Assembly (NCBI RefSeq): GCF_004341365.1
Contig: NZ_SLXH01000001.1
Coordinates: 124,001 to 188,000 of the forward strand
Direction: 5' to 3'
From: Simplicispira metamorpha
GTDB lineage: Bacteria > Pseudomonadota > Gammaproteobacteria > Burkholderiales > Burkholderiaceae_C
DNA length: 64,000 nucleotides
This document shows, piece by piece, positions 47,890-56,744 of this stretch. Under the pieces are notes generated by a model. That model saw nothing but the letters and a program-made list of their open reading frames with translations. It was not told the DNA's origin and did no database searches. Every line of letters starts with the position of its first letter. Position 1 is the stretch's first letter. The position numbers and the translations under genes were made by a program.

Positions 47890-48363
47890 TCAATCGGTTT
47901 TTCGGACACCAGACTGCACCATGAGCGCAATCCAGTACGTTTTCATCGTCACCACCATGCCAGCCAGCAGTGCCAGCCAACTCAGCTGCGCTACCAGCCG
48001 GGGCGCGGCCGCCAGCATGGCAACAGTCAACACAATCTTGACCATTTCCCAACCAAAGAACCCCACCATGGCCGCCCCAGGCGACCCAGCAAAGCGCTGA
48101 CGGGCCATACCGCGCGCAAACAGCGCTGCGGGAACCACCACCGCCAATGCACCGTAACCAGCAGACCACCCTATCGGGGGCTTGCCAGAAACCAGTCCGG
48201 CTAACAAAGCCACCAGCCCACCCACCAGCGCCTGCACCACTACCAGCCGCCATACCGGGATGGCCCGGTGGCGACTGCGCCACGCCTGCGCTTCTTGTGC
48301 AGTCAGGGGCTTGAAGTCAGATTCTTCAGCCTCAGCTTCTGTCTCGGGAGCGATTGTTTTCAT
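47890..48363 (-). CDS. atpI: ATP synthase subunit I
   Basis: Small membrane protein that helps assemble the c ring; first gene of the operon. The 157-residue product has a charged lead (about 1-42) and four helices (about 44-66, 75-92, 100-128, 132-150), with the late segment LLAGMVVTMKTYWIALMVQS. The start at 48363 is preferred over an ATG at 48390 because the latter would lie only about 14 bases after the likely transcription start set by the TATAAT at 48411-48416. Sequence conservation in this family is low. Confidence 0.82.
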   Translation of the reverse strand: MKTIAPETEAEAEESDFKPLTAQEAQAWRSRHRAIPVWRLVVVQALVGGLVALLAGLVSGKPPIGWSAGYGALAVVVPAALFARGMARQRFAGSPGAAMVGFFGWEMVKIVLTVAMLAAAPRLVAQLSWLALLAGMVVTMKTYWIALMVQSGVRKTD

Positions 48364-48410
48364 CGTTTGAAGCCCCCGCGCTACAGACATAAACTTTTAC
48401 AAAGCCCCTG

Positions 48411-48416
48411 ATTATA
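48411..48416 (-). promoter_or_regulatory. -10 box of the atp operon promoter
   Basis: Perfect TATAAT on the minus strand, 48 bp before the atpI start. The best -35 (TTGCTG) is 19 bases upstream, so the match is partial. Confidence 0.5.
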
Positions 48417-48617
48417 AGTAAAAACCCCTGCATTTCAGCAAAGACCTGCTTGTCTGGGGGCTGCGCCGTGCCTGAAAAGCACTGTTGTGGTGGCATTCCA
48501 ACGCAATGCGCCACGGCCTGAAAGCCCCCGCGCAGACCTGACGTCCTGCGCTGCACACCCATACCAGGGCGTACAAAATTCATGTCCAACGGCCTCTGAA
48601 GCACAATACGCCTGCCC

Positions 48618-48640
48618 CTGAAGCTATTGAATTAAGAGCA
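48618..48640 (+). repeat. Partial dispersed AGCAGCTAT-family repeat before the DUF493 gene
   Basis: GAAGCTATTGAATTAAGAGC matches only the right-hand tail of the repeat family. It lies just before the DUF493 start. Confidence 0.35.
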
Positions 48641-48645
48641 TTTGC

Positions 48646-48963
48646 ATGACAACGCCCCCCATTTTTCACGCCAACGGCGCAGTGCCCCCCCCCGCCGATC
48701 CACGGAAAGATTCGCTGATCGAATATCCGTGTCTTTTTCCCCTCAAAGTCATGGGTGCCCAGGTGGAGGGTTTTGTCCAAGCCATCACAGAACTGGCGCA
48801 GCGCTTTGACCCCACTTTCGATCCGACCACCATTGAGCTGCGCCCCAGCAGCGGCGGCAAGTACGTGGGCGTGACCATCACCATCACCGCCACCAGCCGC
48901 GAGCAGCTTGATGACCTGTACCGCGCGCTGTCCGGCCATCCCATGGTCAAGATCGTGCTCTGA
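48646..48963 (+). CDS. DUF493-family protein (YbeD-like)
   Basis: A 105-residue protein of the YbeD/DUF493 family, a small ferredoxin-like fold commonly located next to lipB. Recognised segments are [40 protein letters not shown] and [17 protein letters not shown] at the end. Its function is not established; a regulatory role near lipoate genes has been suggested from context. It begins the DUF493-lipB-lipA row, 5 bp before lipB. Confidence 0.9.
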   Translation: MTTPPIFHANGAVPPPADPRKDSLIEYPCLFPLKVMGAQVEGFVQAITELAQRFDPTFDPTTIELRPSSGGKYVGVTITITATSREQLDDLYRALSGHPMVKIVL

Positions 48964-48968
48964 CGCGC

Positions 48969-49673
48969 ATGAGCGCCGCCGCCATGCAGACCCGTCTCTG
49001 GGGACATACACCCTATCTGCCGGTGTACCAGGCCATGCAGGAATTCACTGCCCAGCGCACCGCCAGCGAGCCTGACGAGCTATGGATTTGTGAGCACCCC
49101 GCCACCTTCACCCAAGGCCTGGCCGGGCGTGCCGAACACTTGCTCCAGCCCGGTGGCATTGCCGTGGTGGCCACCAACCGGGGTGGTCAGGTCACTTTTC
49201 ACGGGCCGGGCCAGGTCGTGGCGTACCCGCTGGTGGATTTGCAACGCGCTGGCTACTACGTCAAGGAATATGTGTACCGCATCGAAGAAGCCGTGCTGCG
49301 TACGCTGGCGCACTTTGGTGTCACCGGCCACCGGGTGGCGGGCGCGCCTGGCATTTATGTGCGGCTCGATGATCCGCACAGCCACGCCCAGCTGCCCCAG
49401 CGCCCGCAACAACGCACGGGCAGCGCGCCGCCCGCGCCCGATTTCACCGGCCTGGGCAAAATTGCCGCGCTCGGCATCAAGGTCAGCCGCCACTGCACGT
49501 ACCACGGCGTATCGCTCAACGTGGCCATGGACCTGGAGCCCTTCGGGCGCATCAACCCTTGTGGCTACGCGGGTCTGCAAACCGTAGACCTTTCTACAAT
49601 CGGCGTCCACACCACTTGGGAAGACGCCGCGAATGTGCTGGCCCGGCAACTGTTGGCCCGCCTCGCGCCCTAA
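48969..49673 (+). CDS. lipB: Octanoyl-[ACP]:protein N-octanoyltransferase
   Basis: Transfers octanoate from acyl carrier protein to lipoyl domains. The 234-residue product has [20 protein letters not shown], the catalytic-lysine segment [20 protein letters not shown] and the acyl-accepting Cys198 in [12 protein letters not shown] proline/glutamine-rich insert (about 135-155) precedes the Lys motif. The first ATG at 48969 was used; MQTRLWG five codons later is possible. It precedes lipA by 17 bp. Confidence 0.96.
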   Translation: MSAAAMQTRLWGHTPYLPVYQAMQEFTAQRTASEPDELWICEHPATFTQGLAGRAEHLLQPGGIAVVATNRGGQVTFHGPGQVVAYPLVDLQRAGYYVKEYVYRIEEAVLRTLAHFGVTGHRVAGAPGIYVRLDDPHSHAQLPQRPQQRTGSAPPAPDFTGLGKIAALGIKVSRHCTYHGVSLNVAMDLEPFGRINPCGYAGLQTVDLSTIGVHTTWEDAANVLARQLLARLAP

Positions 49674-49690
49674 CCTCTCCCGTACCAGCC

Positions 49691-50671
49691 ATGAGCACCT
49701 CCGACGTCGTGCGCGAAGCACAATCCTCCGAAAACTACAACCCGCTGGCCAAGCAAAAGGCAGCCGCCAAACTCTCGCGCATTCCGATCAAGGTCGAGCA
49801 GGGCGAGGCACTGAAAAAACCCGACTGGATTCGCGTCAAGGCGGGCAGCCCCACCACGCGCTTCTACGAGATCAAGGACATCCTGCGCGAGCACAAGCTG
49901 CACACCGTCTGCGAAGAGGCCAGCTGCCCCAACATCGGTGAATGCTTTGGCAAGGGCACGGCCACCTTCATGATCATGGGCGACAAGTGCACGCGCCGCT
50001 GCCCGTTCTGCGACGTGGGCCATGGCCGCCCCGACCCGCTGGACAAGGATGAACCGCTGAACCTGGCCAAGACGATTGCAGCGCTGAAACTGAAATACGT
50101 GGTCATCACCAGCGTGGACCGCGACGATCTGCGCGACGGCGGTTCAGGCCATTTTGTGGAGTGCATTCAGCACATCCGCCAGCTCTCGCCGCAAACGCAA
50201 ATCGAGATTCTGGTGCCCGACTTCCGGGGCCGCGACGACCGCGCACTCGACATCCTCAAGGCCGCGCCACCCGACGTGATGAACCACAACCTGGAAACCG
50301 CGCCGCGCCTGTACAAGGAAGCGCGCCCGGGTTCGGACTACCAATTCAGCCTGAACCTGCTGAAGAAGTTCAAGGCGCTGCACCCCAACGTGCCGACCAA
50401 GAGCGGCATCATGGTCGGCCTGGGCGAGACGGACGAGGAGATTTTGCAGGTCATGCGCGACATGCGCGCGCACGGCATCGACATGCTCACCATCGGCCAG
50501 TACCTGGCGCCCAGCAACAGCCACCTGCCGGTGCGCCGCTATGTCCACCCCGATACCTTCAAGATGTTCGAGGAAGATGCCTACAAGATGGGCTTCAGCC
50601 ACGCCGCCGTGGGCGCCATGGTGCGCTCAAGCTACCACGCCGACCAGCAGGCGCACGCAGCGGGCGTATAA
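49691..50671 (+). CDS. lipA: Lipoyl synthase
   Basis: Radical-SAM enzyme that inserts two sulfurs into protein-bound octanoyl groups. The 326-residue product has both iron-sulfur sets: auxiliary cluster Cys74, Cys79, Cys85 ([12 protein letters not shown]) and the radical-SAM CxxxCxxC at Cys100, 104, 107 (CTRRCPFC), plus the C-terminal RSSYHAD with the conserved Ser. The start at 49691 is the first ATG after lipB and gives a normal N-terminus. Confidence 0.98.
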   Translation: MSTSDVVREAQSSENYNPLAKQKAAAKLSRIPIKVEQGEALKKPDWIRVKAGSPTTRFYEIKDILREHKLHTVCEEASCPNIGECFGKGTATFMIMGDKCTRRCPFCDVGHGRPDPLDKDEPLNLAKTIAALKLKYVVITSVDRDDLRDGGSGHFVECIQHIRQLSPQTQIEILVPDFRGRDDRALDILKAAPPDVMNHNLETAPRLYKEARPGSDYQFSLNLLKKFKALHPNVPTKSGIMVGLGETDEEILQVMRDMRAHGIDMLTIGQYLAPSNSHLPVRRYVHPDTFKMFEEDAYKMGFSHAAVGAMVRSSYHADQQAHAAGV

Positions 50672-50740
50672 CTACCAAAGTGATAGCTGCTTGCGCTTAC
50701 TGTGCAAGGCTTTGCGCCTGATTTGATCTGAAATTTTGGC
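50671..50740 (-). repeat. Dispersed AGCAGCTAT-family repeat after lipA
   Basis: On the minus strand it ends GCGCAAGCAGCTATCACTTT. It begins at the lipA stop codon. Confidence 0.65.
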
Positions 50741-50759
50741 CTCCGGCACCTTGCCGGAG
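50741..50759. terminator. Weak hairpin between lipA and ptsI
   Basis: CTCCGGCA/TGCCGGAG, a perfect eight-pair stem with a three-base loop, without a T run on either strand. It lies between converging genes, so it may help end transcription. Confidence 0.3.
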
Positions 50760-50818
50760 TGCTGGAAGTGGCTGCCGCAGCGGCCAACGCAATCGGGCAG
50801 CCTGAAAAAACCCACCAA

Positions 50819-50872
50819 AACAGTGCCAAGCGCCCGCACAATGGGCGCTACCAGCTATCAAATAAAGAGCGC
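50819..50872 (+). repeat. Dispersed AGCAGCTAT-family repeat at the ptsI 3' end
   Basis: The copy contains the palindrome AGCGCCC/GGGCGCT and the tail ACCAGCTATCAAATAAAGAG. It ends next to the ptsI stop codon. Confidence 0.6.
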
Positions 50873-50874
50873 CA

Positions 50875-52626
50875 TCAAGCCCCCAACAGGGCCGATGGGT
50901 CTTCCGCGGTCAGCACCTGCTGGGCCCAGGACGCCAGCTTGCGCGTGTCCGCGCGCAGCACCTCTTGCTTGACGGCCAGAATTTGCGCCGGGTGCATGGA
51001 AAAGCTGCGCAGGCCCAGGCCCAGCAGCAAGCGCGTCATGGTGACATCGCCCGCCGTCTCGCCGCACACCGAAACGCTTTTGCCTTGCGCCCGGCACGCC
51101 GCGATCACCTCGGTAACCAGGCGCAGCACGGCTGGGTGCAGCGGGTCATAGAGGTGCGACACCGCCTCATCGGTGCGGTCAATGGCCAGGGTGTACTGGA
51201 TCAGGTCGTTGGTGCCGATGGACAAGAAATCAAAGTACCGCAGGAAGGTGTTCACCATCAACGCAGCCGCCGGCACCTCGACCATGGCGCCCAGGCGCAC
51301 TGCGCCATACACCTGGGGGCGCGCATCCAGCTCGGCACGGGCCAGGGCCACCTGCGCCAGGGCTTGGTGGATCTCGCTGGCGTGGGCCAGCATGGGAAAC
51401 AGCACGTTGATCTGGCCGTGGGCCGCCGCCCGCAGCACGGCGCGCAACTGGACGCGGAACATGGCCGGATCGGCCAGGCTCCAGCGGATGGCGCGCAGGC
51501 CCAGCGCGGGGTTGAGGTGGTCGTCTTTGTGCGTCTTGTCCAGGGGCTTGTCGGCGCCGATGTCGATGGTGCGGATGGTTACGGGCAGGCCCTGCATGCC
51601 CTCTACCGCGTCCCGGTAAGCCTGGTACTGCTCTTCTTCGTCAGGCAGGCTGCCATTGCGCCCCATGAACAGGAATTCGGTGCGAAACAGACCCACGCCC
51701 ACTGCGCCGGCCCGCACGGCCACAGCGGCATCGGCGGGCTGCTCGATGTTGGCCAGCAGTTCAATGCGCTGGCCATCCAGGGTAATGGAGGGCGTGTGGC
51801 GCAGGCGTGCCAGGCGCTCGCGCTCCAACTCCATCTGGCGCTGGCGAAAGCCGTATTCGGCCAGGATGATGGGCGACGGATCGACGATCATCACGCCCGC
51901 ATCGCCGTCAATGATGACCCAGTCGTCCTGGCGCACCAGCTGGCTGGCCACACGGGCGCCCACCACGGCGGGGATGTCCATGCTGCGCGCGACGATGGCG
52001 GTGTGCGATGTCTTGCCGCCCACGTCGGTGACAAAACCGGCAAACACGCTTTTCTTGAATTGCAGCATGTCGGCGGGCGAGAGGTCGTGGGCCACCAGCA
52101 CCAGGGGCACGTCCATGGTGTCGTCCAACAGCAAATCCTGCGAGGTCTTGCGCCGCGATGGCGGCGGCGGCGCCACCGGGTGGGCCACGCCCTTCATGGT
52201 GCGCAAGATGCGCTCGACCACCTGCTCCAGATCGGCCTTGCGCTCACGCAGGTAAGCGTCTTCCATTTCATCAAACTGGCGCGCAATCACTTCCAGCTGC
52301 GTTGTCAGCGCCCACTCTGCGTTGTAGAGGCGCTCGGTGATCCAGTGCTTGACGCCGCTGGTCAGTGCCTCGTCTTGCAGCAGCATGAGGTGTACGTCGA
52401 GCAGCGCCGCCAGCTCGTGCGGGGCGTCGTGCGGCATGTCGTCTTGCAACCGCTGCAGCTCTTCGGCCACGGCGTTGCGGCCCCGTCGCACGCGCTCGAT
52501 CTCGGCGGGCACCTGGTCGGGCTCGATGAAGTAATGCGCCACATCGACACGGCTGGAGCCCACCAGCACGGCACGGCCAATGGCGATGCCGCGCGCAACG
52601 GCCAGGCCCGGAATGGAAAACGTCAT
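50875..52626 (-). CDS. ptsI: Phosphoenolpyruvate-protein phosphotransferase (Enzyme I)
   Basis: Takes phosphate from PEP and passes it to HPr. The 583-residue product has the N-terminal HPr-binding helices, the phospho-acceptor His208 in GGKTSHTAIVARSMDIPAVV, the PEP-binding ARG-type sequence GLFRTEFLFMGR, and the active-site Cys in SVCGETAGD. AGGAGG before the ATG at 52626 decides the start over a GTG two codons earlier. It follows ptsH by 49 bp. No sugar-specific EIIBC gene is in the window, so the set may act mainly in regulation. Confidence 0.97.
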   Translation of the reverse strand: MTFSIPGLAVARGIAIGRAVLVGSSRVDVAHYFIEPDQVPAEIERVRRGRNAVAEELQRLQDDMPHDAPHELAALLDVHLMLLQDEALTSGVKHWITERLYNAEWALTTQLEVIARQFDEMEDAYLRERKADLEQVVERILRTMKGVAHPVAPPPPSRRKTSQDLLLDDTMDVPLVLVAHDLSPADMLQFKKSVFAGFVTDVGGKTSHTAIVARSMDIPAVVGARVASQLVRQDDWVIIDGDAGVMIVDPSPIILAEYGFRQRQMELERERLARLRHTPSITLDGQRIELLANIEQPADAAVAVRAGAVGVGLFRTEFLFMGRNGSLPDEEEQYQAYRDAVEGMQGLPVTIRTIDIGADKPLDKTHKDDHLNPALGLRAIRWSLADPAMFRVQLRAVLRAAAHGQINVLFPMLAHASEIHQALAQVALARAELDARPQVYGAVRLGAMVEVPAAALMVNTFLRYFDFLSIGTNDLIQYTLAIDRTDEAVSHLYDPLHPAVLRLVTEVIAACRAQGKSVSVCGETAGDVTMTRLLLGLGLRSFSMHPAQILAVKQEVLRADTRKLASWAQQVLTAEDPSALLGA

Positions 52627-52675
52627 CCGCACCTCCTGCGCAGGCTACGGGCAATGGCGGCCACCTGCAGCGCGC

Positions 52676-52945
52676 TCATTCACCCTCGCCAAACTTGTCG
52701 GCCAACAGCGCAAGCAGGGCGTCCATCGCTTCCTGCTCCTGGGCGCCTTCGGTTTCTATCTCGACCTGTGAGCCGATGCCGGCAGCCAGCATCATCACAC
52801 CCATGATGCTTTTGGCATTGATGCGGCGGCTGCCTTTGCTCATCCAGACCTCGCAGGGAAAACTGCCCGCCAGCTTGGTGAGCTTGGCCGATGCGCGGGC
52901 GTGCAGGCCCAGTTTGTTGCTGATGGTCGCGGTCGTCTTGATCAT
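52676..52945 (-). CDS. ptsH: Phosphocarrier protein HPr
   Basis: Relays phosphate from Enzyme I to EIIA. The 89-residue product has the active His15 in KLGLHARASAKL and a Ser46 region (NAKSIMGVMML) like that used for kinase control in other bacteria. It lies between the EIIA gene (35 bp) and ptsI. Start 52945 gives the standard MIKTTATISNKLG. Confidence 0.96.
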   Translation of the reverse strand: MIKTTATISNKLGLHARASAKLTKLAGSFPCEVWMSKGSRRINAKSIMGVMMLAAGIGSQVEIETEGAQEQEAMDALLALLADKFGEGE

Positions 52946-52980
52946 GGAAAACTTGGAGTTCTGGTTGCAAAGGGGCTCAC

Positions 52981-53388
52981 TCAAGAGCACACGCCAGGTG
53001 CGCCAACCGGCACCTGCATCACCCCTTGGGTGCCGCCGACCAGGGCGCGCTGCACCAGGGCGTCAAGCGGCTCGGCGCGGTAGCAGACGGCGCGCAGCAG
53101 CATGGGCAGGTTGATGCCGGTCACCAGGCTGGCTTGGCGGCCCTGCACCAGGCGCTGGGCCACGTTGCACGGCGTGGCACCGAGCACGTCGGTCAGCACC
53201 AGGGTGGGGACATCACCACCAGGCTCCAGCAGGCGCTGGACATCGGCCAGAGTGTCCTCGGGCGCAGCCTGGGGCGGCACATCGAAGGCCAGCACGCTGT
53301 GGGCGCTGTCGGCAAACACATGCAGGGCGCATTCGCGCAGGGCGTGGGCCAGCGGGGCGTGGGCAATGATCAGAATGCGTGTGCTCAT
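52981..53388 (-). CDS. PTS EIIA component, mannose class
   Basis: A 135-residue EIIA(Man)-type domain. The phospho-acceptor is His10 in ILIIAHAPLA, and TLVLTDVLGATPCNVAQRLV matches the family. It is a single domain without the usual IIB part, as in many betaproteobacterial regulatory PTS sets. First gene of the EIIA-ptsH-ptsI row. Start 53388 places the active His correctly. Downstream target unknown. Confidence 0.88.
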   Translation of the reverse strand: MSTRILIIAHAPLAHALRECALHVFADSAHSVLAFDVPPQAAPEDTLADVQRLLEPGGDVPTLVLTDVLGATPCNVAQRLVQGRQASLVTGINLPMLLRAVCYRAEPLDALVQRALVGGTQGVMQVPVGAPGVCS

Positions 53389-53598
53389 GGGAAAAATCAC
53401 GGTGTGGGTGGGATTATGGCTGCGCCGCTGCCGTGGGTACCGTATGGACGGCATTGCAACTGCCGGAGAACTATTGGCCCACAGGCGCTATCCCAGCATG
53501 GCAATAGGTTCCTGGCGCCACAGGGGCTTTGGCACACCCAAGGTGCAGTGCCAGCACAATCGCGCGCTGGGATGTTTTTATCCAGAGAAAGTTTTTGT

Positions 53599-54102
53599 AT
53601 GCGTACCAAACATGCCGCGATGGCACTGGCACTGGCCGTTTTTGTGGGTGTAGGTGCCTGGGTGGCCTGGGGGGCGGGCAAATCGCCAGCGCCGGAATCG
53701 ACGTTTGTGCTGCTCGACGGCACCCACCACACCACGGCCAACATGCGTGGCCGCGTCACACTGGTGAATTTCTGGGCCACCAGCTGCACCACCTGTGTGG
53801 CCGAAATGCCAGAGTTGGTCGCCACCCACCAGAAGTACCAGGCCCAGGGTTTTGACACCGTGGCCGTGGCCATGAGCTACGACCCGCCCAGCTACGTGGT
53901 CAACTTTGCGCAAACCCGCAAGCTGCCGTTCAAGGTGGCCATCGACAACACGGGCACCGTGGCCCGCGCCTGGGGCGATGTGCGCCTGACGCCCACCACC
54001 TACATCGTCAACAAGCGCGGCGAGATCGTGAAAAGCTACATCGGCGCGCCGCAGTTCGATGAGCTGCACCGCCTGATCGAAAAGCTGCTGGCCGAAACCT
54101 GA
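53599..54102 (+). CDS. TlpA/ResA-like periplasmic thioredoxin
   Basis: A 167-residue membrane-anchored or exported thioredoxin-fold protein. After an N-terminal hydrophobic segment (about 6-26) it has the redox motif NFWATSCTTCVAEMPEL with Cys63 and Cys66, and the cis-Pro loop VRLTPTTYIVNKRGEIV. Such proteins reduce disulfides in cytochrome c maturation or elsewhere in the periplasm; the exact partner is not evident, although two cytochrome genes lie next to it. The start at 53599 was preferred to an ATG nine codons earlier because it begins the signal sequence. Confidence 0.9.
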   Translation: MRTKHAAMALALAVFVGVGAWVAWGAGKSPAPESTFVLLDGTHHTTANMRGRVTLVNFWATSCTTCVAEMPELVATHQKYQAQGFDTVAVAMSYDPPSYVVNFAQTRKLPFKVAIDNTGTVARAWGDVRLTPTTYIVNKRGEIVKSYIGAPQFDELHRLIEKLLAET

Positions 54103-54139
54103 TGGCAGTGCAGGCATACCAGATGCCTGCACGCCCCGG

Positions 54140-54206
54140 TTTGATATAAAAACAGCCTCAAACGCCCGTCCAGCGGGCGCAAGTAGCTATCACATCAAGA
54201 GCAAAA
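54140..54206 (+). repeat. Dispersed AGCAGCTAT-family repeat between TlpA-like and cytochrome c' genes
   Basis: The copy contains the palindrome CGCCCG/CGGGCG and GCGCAAGTAGCTATCACATC. It lies between converging genes and may help terminate both. Confidence 0.65.
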
Positions 54207-54220
54207 AGCGCTGTGGCAGC

Positions 54221-54676
54221 TTACTTGTTGCGGTAGGCGTCGTGGCAGGCCTTGCAGGTTTTGGCAGCCTCGCCAAATGCGGCCTTGAGGTTGTCCAGAT
54301 TGCCCGTCTTGGCGGCAGCGGCCAGCTTGACGGATTCGGTCTCCAGCTTGGTGGCGTGCTCTTTGTATTTGGCCTGTTCTGTCCAGATTTCGGGTTTGGC
54401 CTTGGTGGGCGCGCCCTTGTCGGTGCCAGGGCCAAAGGCGGCCCAGGGCAGCCGTGCCATGCTGGCAACGATGTCTGCGTTTTCTTGTGCGGCTTTGGCG
54501 TCAAAAGGCACTTTGCCGTTGGCCATGGCACCGATGCGACCAAAATGCTGGCCCAGCACAAAAAAGCTGGCTTGGCGGTATTCAATGGCGTCTTCGGCCT
54601 TGGCAAACTGGGCCGCAGCGGGCACCGACACGGTGGCAGCGGCTGCAGCCAGGGCCAACAAAGCAATGGTTTTCAT
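54221..54676 (-). CDS. Cytochrome c' (c556 type)
   Basis: A 151-residue periplasmic cytochrome with a cleavable signal peptide (MKTIALLALAAAAATVSVPA, end near AAAQ). It is a four-helix bundle by composition, with the haem-binding CKACH at 141-145 near the C-terminus, the mark of the c'/c556 family. Start 54676 begins the signal peptide. It is divergent from the cytochrome b561 gene (186 bp), a common pairing that suggests they exchange electrons. The haem is probably bound to one distal side only (c') or His/Met (c556); the sequence alone does not settle which. Confidence 0.9.
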   Translation of the reverse strand: MKTIALLALAAAAATVSVPAAAQFAKAEDAIEYRQASFFVLGQHFGRIGAMANGKVPFDAKAAQENADIVASMARLPWAAFGPGTDKGAPTKAKPEIWTEQAKYKEHATKLETESVKLAAAAKTGNLDNLKAAFGEAAKTCKACHDAYRNK

Positions 54677-54862
54677 GGGGATTCTCCTTGGTGAAAGCAG
54701 TGGAACAAAAGCAAAAAATGCCGGGTCGCAGTATGGCTGCTGTGTGTGCAAGCGGCGTGTAAAGCCGGAGTTTTTCACTCTTGTACACACAGCCCGGCAC
54801 CACCGCAGCTGCCACACTGCTGCCTCTTTTTGACACGGCGCCCTACAGCGCTTTTTGCATCT

Positions 54863-55531
54863 ATGAATCACACCGTTCGCGTCTGGGATCTGCCCACCCG
54901 CATTTTTCACTGGTCTTTGGCTGCGTCCATCGTGGCGCTGGTGGTCAGCGCCAAGCTGGGGGGCAACGCCATGGTCTGGCATTTCCGCTTTGGCTATGCG
55001 GTGCTGGCACTGCTGCTGTTCCGGCTGGTGTGGGGCCTGGTGGGCGGGCGCTGGTCGCGTTTTGTGGCGTTTTTGTATTCACCAGCGCGCCTGCTGCGCT
55101 ACCTGCGCGGCCAGGAGCACCCCGAAGATGCGGTGGGCCACAACCCGCTGGGGGCGCTATCGGTGTTTGGCCTGCTGGGGGCCGTCGCCCTGCAAGTGGG
55201 CACCGGTCTGTTCAGTGACGACGAAATCGCATTTGCCGGCCCACTGACGCGCTTCGTCTCCAACGACTGGGTCAGCCAGGCCACAGGGCTGCACAAAGAC
55301 ATAGGCCAATACCTGGTCTTGGGCCTGGTGGCACTGCACCTGCTGGCCATCGTGCTGTATGTGCTGGTCAAGCGCCAAAAGAGCATGGTGCGCGCCATGG
55401 TGGTGGGCGACAAGGTACTGCCCACGCCGGTGGCCCCCTCCCGCGACGATGCGGCCTCGCGCCTGCTGGCCCTGCTGGTTCTGGCGCTGTGCGGTGGTGT
55501 CGTCTGGTGGCTGGTCGGGCTGGGGGGCTGA
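54863..55531 (+). CDS. Cytochrome b561-type membrane protein
   Basis: A 222-residue di-haem b-type membrane cytochrome with about five helices (about 12-32, 40-62, 105-128, 160-180, 196-218). Candidate haem ligands are His16 (RIFHWSLA), His40 (MVWHFRFGYA) and the later pair HKDIGQ and LHLLAIV. It resembles the Ni-Fe hydrogenase-type cytochrome b/DUF4405-like group. It is divergent from cytochrome c', its likely redox partner. Start at 54863 is the first ATG of the frame. Confidence 0.88.
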   Translation: MNHTVRVWDLPTRIFHWSLAASIVALVVSAKLGGNAMVWHFRFGYAVLALLLFRLVWGLVGGRWSRFVAFLYSPARLLRYLRGQEHPEDAVGHNPLGALSVFGLLGAVALQVGTGLFSDDEIAFAGPLTRFVSNDWVSQATGLHKDIGQYLVLGLVALHLLAIVLYVLVKRQKSMVRAMVVGDKVLPTPVAPSRDDAASRLLALLVLALCGGVVWWLVGLGG

Positions 55532-55607
55532 CCCCGGGTGAACGCGCTGGTGGCCACAGGCCGGGCACCGCTACACTGGGCTTTCCGTTAGCTGAGCCCT
55601 GAGTGCC

Positions 55608-56099
55608 GTGGACACCCCTTCCGTAACCCTGTCAAACCCCGTCACCCCTGAAGACCTGGACACCGTGCGTGCGCTGTTCCAGGAGTACGCAGACAGTCTG
55701 GAGATTGATCTGCACTTTCAGGGTTTTCTGGCCGAACTGGACGCTCTGCCCCATCCGTATGTGGCGCCGCGTGGTGCCCTGCTGGTGGCCCGGGTCGATG
55801 GGGCCGTGGCGGGCTGCTGCGCCTTGCGCCCTTTTGACAACGCCGATTACCCCAATGCCAGCGAAATGAAGCGCCTGTACGTGCGCAAAGCGTTTCGCGG
55901 TTTTGGCCTGGGCCGACAACTGGCCGAAGCCACCCTGGACTTGGCACGGCAGGCGGGCTACGCCTGCGTCTTGCTGGACACGCTGGACGACATGGAGTCC
56001 GCGCGTGCCCTTTACGCTGATTTGGGGTTTGAGGAGATTCCGCCCTACTACCACAACCCGATTGCAGGCGCGCACTACCTCAAAGCTGATATTTTTTAG
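55608..56099 (+). CDS. GNAT-family N-acetyltransferase
   Basis: A 163-residue acetyl-CoA-dependent acetyltransferase. The acetyl-CoA-binding motif A is VRKAFRGFGLGRQLAEATLD, with strands LLVARVDGAVAGCCALRPF before it and the late segment ALYADLGFEEIPPYYHNPIA. The substrate is unknown. The start is GTG at 55608, the first plausible start after the stop codon; there is no ATG before the fold begins. The last codons and stop lie at the edge of a dispersed repeat (56086-56164). Confidence 0.85.
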   Translation: MDTPSVTLSNPVTPEDLDTVRALFQEYADSLEIDLHFQGFLAELDALPHPYVAPRGALLVARVDGAVAGCCALRPFDNADYPNASEMKRLYVRKAFRGFGLGRQLAEATLDLARQAGYACVLLDTLDDMESARALYADLGFEEIPPYYHNPIAGAHYLKADIF

Positions 56100-56164
56100 C
56101 GATTTTGGCTGCCAACGCCCGCGCAGCAAGCGCTGGCAGCTCTGTTTTTTATAGCAAATATCAG
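56086..56164 (+). repeat. Dispersed AGCAGCTAT-family repeat with inverted ends between GNAT and peroxiredoxin
   Basis: The core GATTTTGGCTGCCAACGCCC to GCGCTGGCAGCTCTGTTTTT matches the family. It is framed by CTGATATT and AATATCAG, an 8 bp inverted repeat. Both flanking stop codons fall in the element: TAG of the GNAT and TGA of the peroxiredoxin. Confidence 0.7.
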
Positions 56165-56667
56165 GCGCGCGCCTGGGCCAACAAGGTGTCGGCATCACTG
56201 ACCGTAAACTGGCCTGGCCCTTCCACATTGAGCTGCACCACTTTGCCATCCTTGACCAGCATGGAGTAGCGGTTGCTGCGCAGGCCCAGGCCCTTGCCTG
56301 TCAGGTCCAGCGTCAGGCCGGTGGCCTTGGTGAAAGCAGCATCGCCGTCAGCCAGCATCCGCACCTTGCCAACGGTTTTCTGGTCACGCGCCCAGGCGCC
56401 CATGACAAAAGCGTCGTTCACGGACACACACCAGATCTCATCGACACCTGCAGCCTTGAATTCGTCGGCCTTGGCCACAAAACCGGGCACATGCTGGGCC
56501 GAGCAGGTGGGCGTGAACGCCCCCGGCACGGCAAACAGGGCAATGGTCTTACCCGCAGCAGCCTCGGCCACGTTCACGGGGTTGGGGCCGAGACTACAGC
56601 CGTTGCCCTCGGTATCCATAAACTCCACCAAGGTGGTAGCCGGAAGGGTGTCGCCAATGTTGATCAT
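56161..56667 (-). CDS. Peroxiredoxin, Prx5 type
   Basis: A thiol peroxidase of 168 residues that reduces peroxides. The peroxidatic Cys is Cys55 in PGAFTPTCSAQHVPGF. A second Cys (Cys in EIWCVSVND) may act as the resolving residue, and LGLRSNRYSMLVKDGKV matches the Prx5/AhpE-like C-terminus. The start at 56667 gives MINIGDTLPA, the family's usual N-terminus. It is separated from rpsQ by a terminator and stands alone, converging on the GNAT gene. Confidence 0.92.
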   Translation of the reverse strand: MINIGDTLPATTLVEFMDTEGNGCSLGPNPVNVAEAAAGKTIALFAVPGAFTPTCSAQHVPGFVAKADEFKAAGVDEIWCVSVNDAFVMGAWARDQKTVGKVRMLADGDAAFTKATGLTLDLTGKGLGLRSNRYSMLVKDGKVVQLNVEGPGQFTVSDADTLLAQARA

Positions 56668-56680
56668 GCAGGTCTCCAAA

Positions 56681-56712
56681 AAAGAAAAACGACCCACATT
56701 GTGGGTCGTTTT
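56681..56712 (-). terminator. Terminator ending the S10-type operon after rpsQ
   Basis: On the minus strand, ACGACCCACA/TGTGGGTCGT with a short loop and then TTTTCTTTTTT. It lies 33 bp past the rpsQ stop. Confidence 0.85.
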
Positions 56713-56744
56713 CAGGGGCTTTGCAGCGCAGCGCCGTGAAGGCG

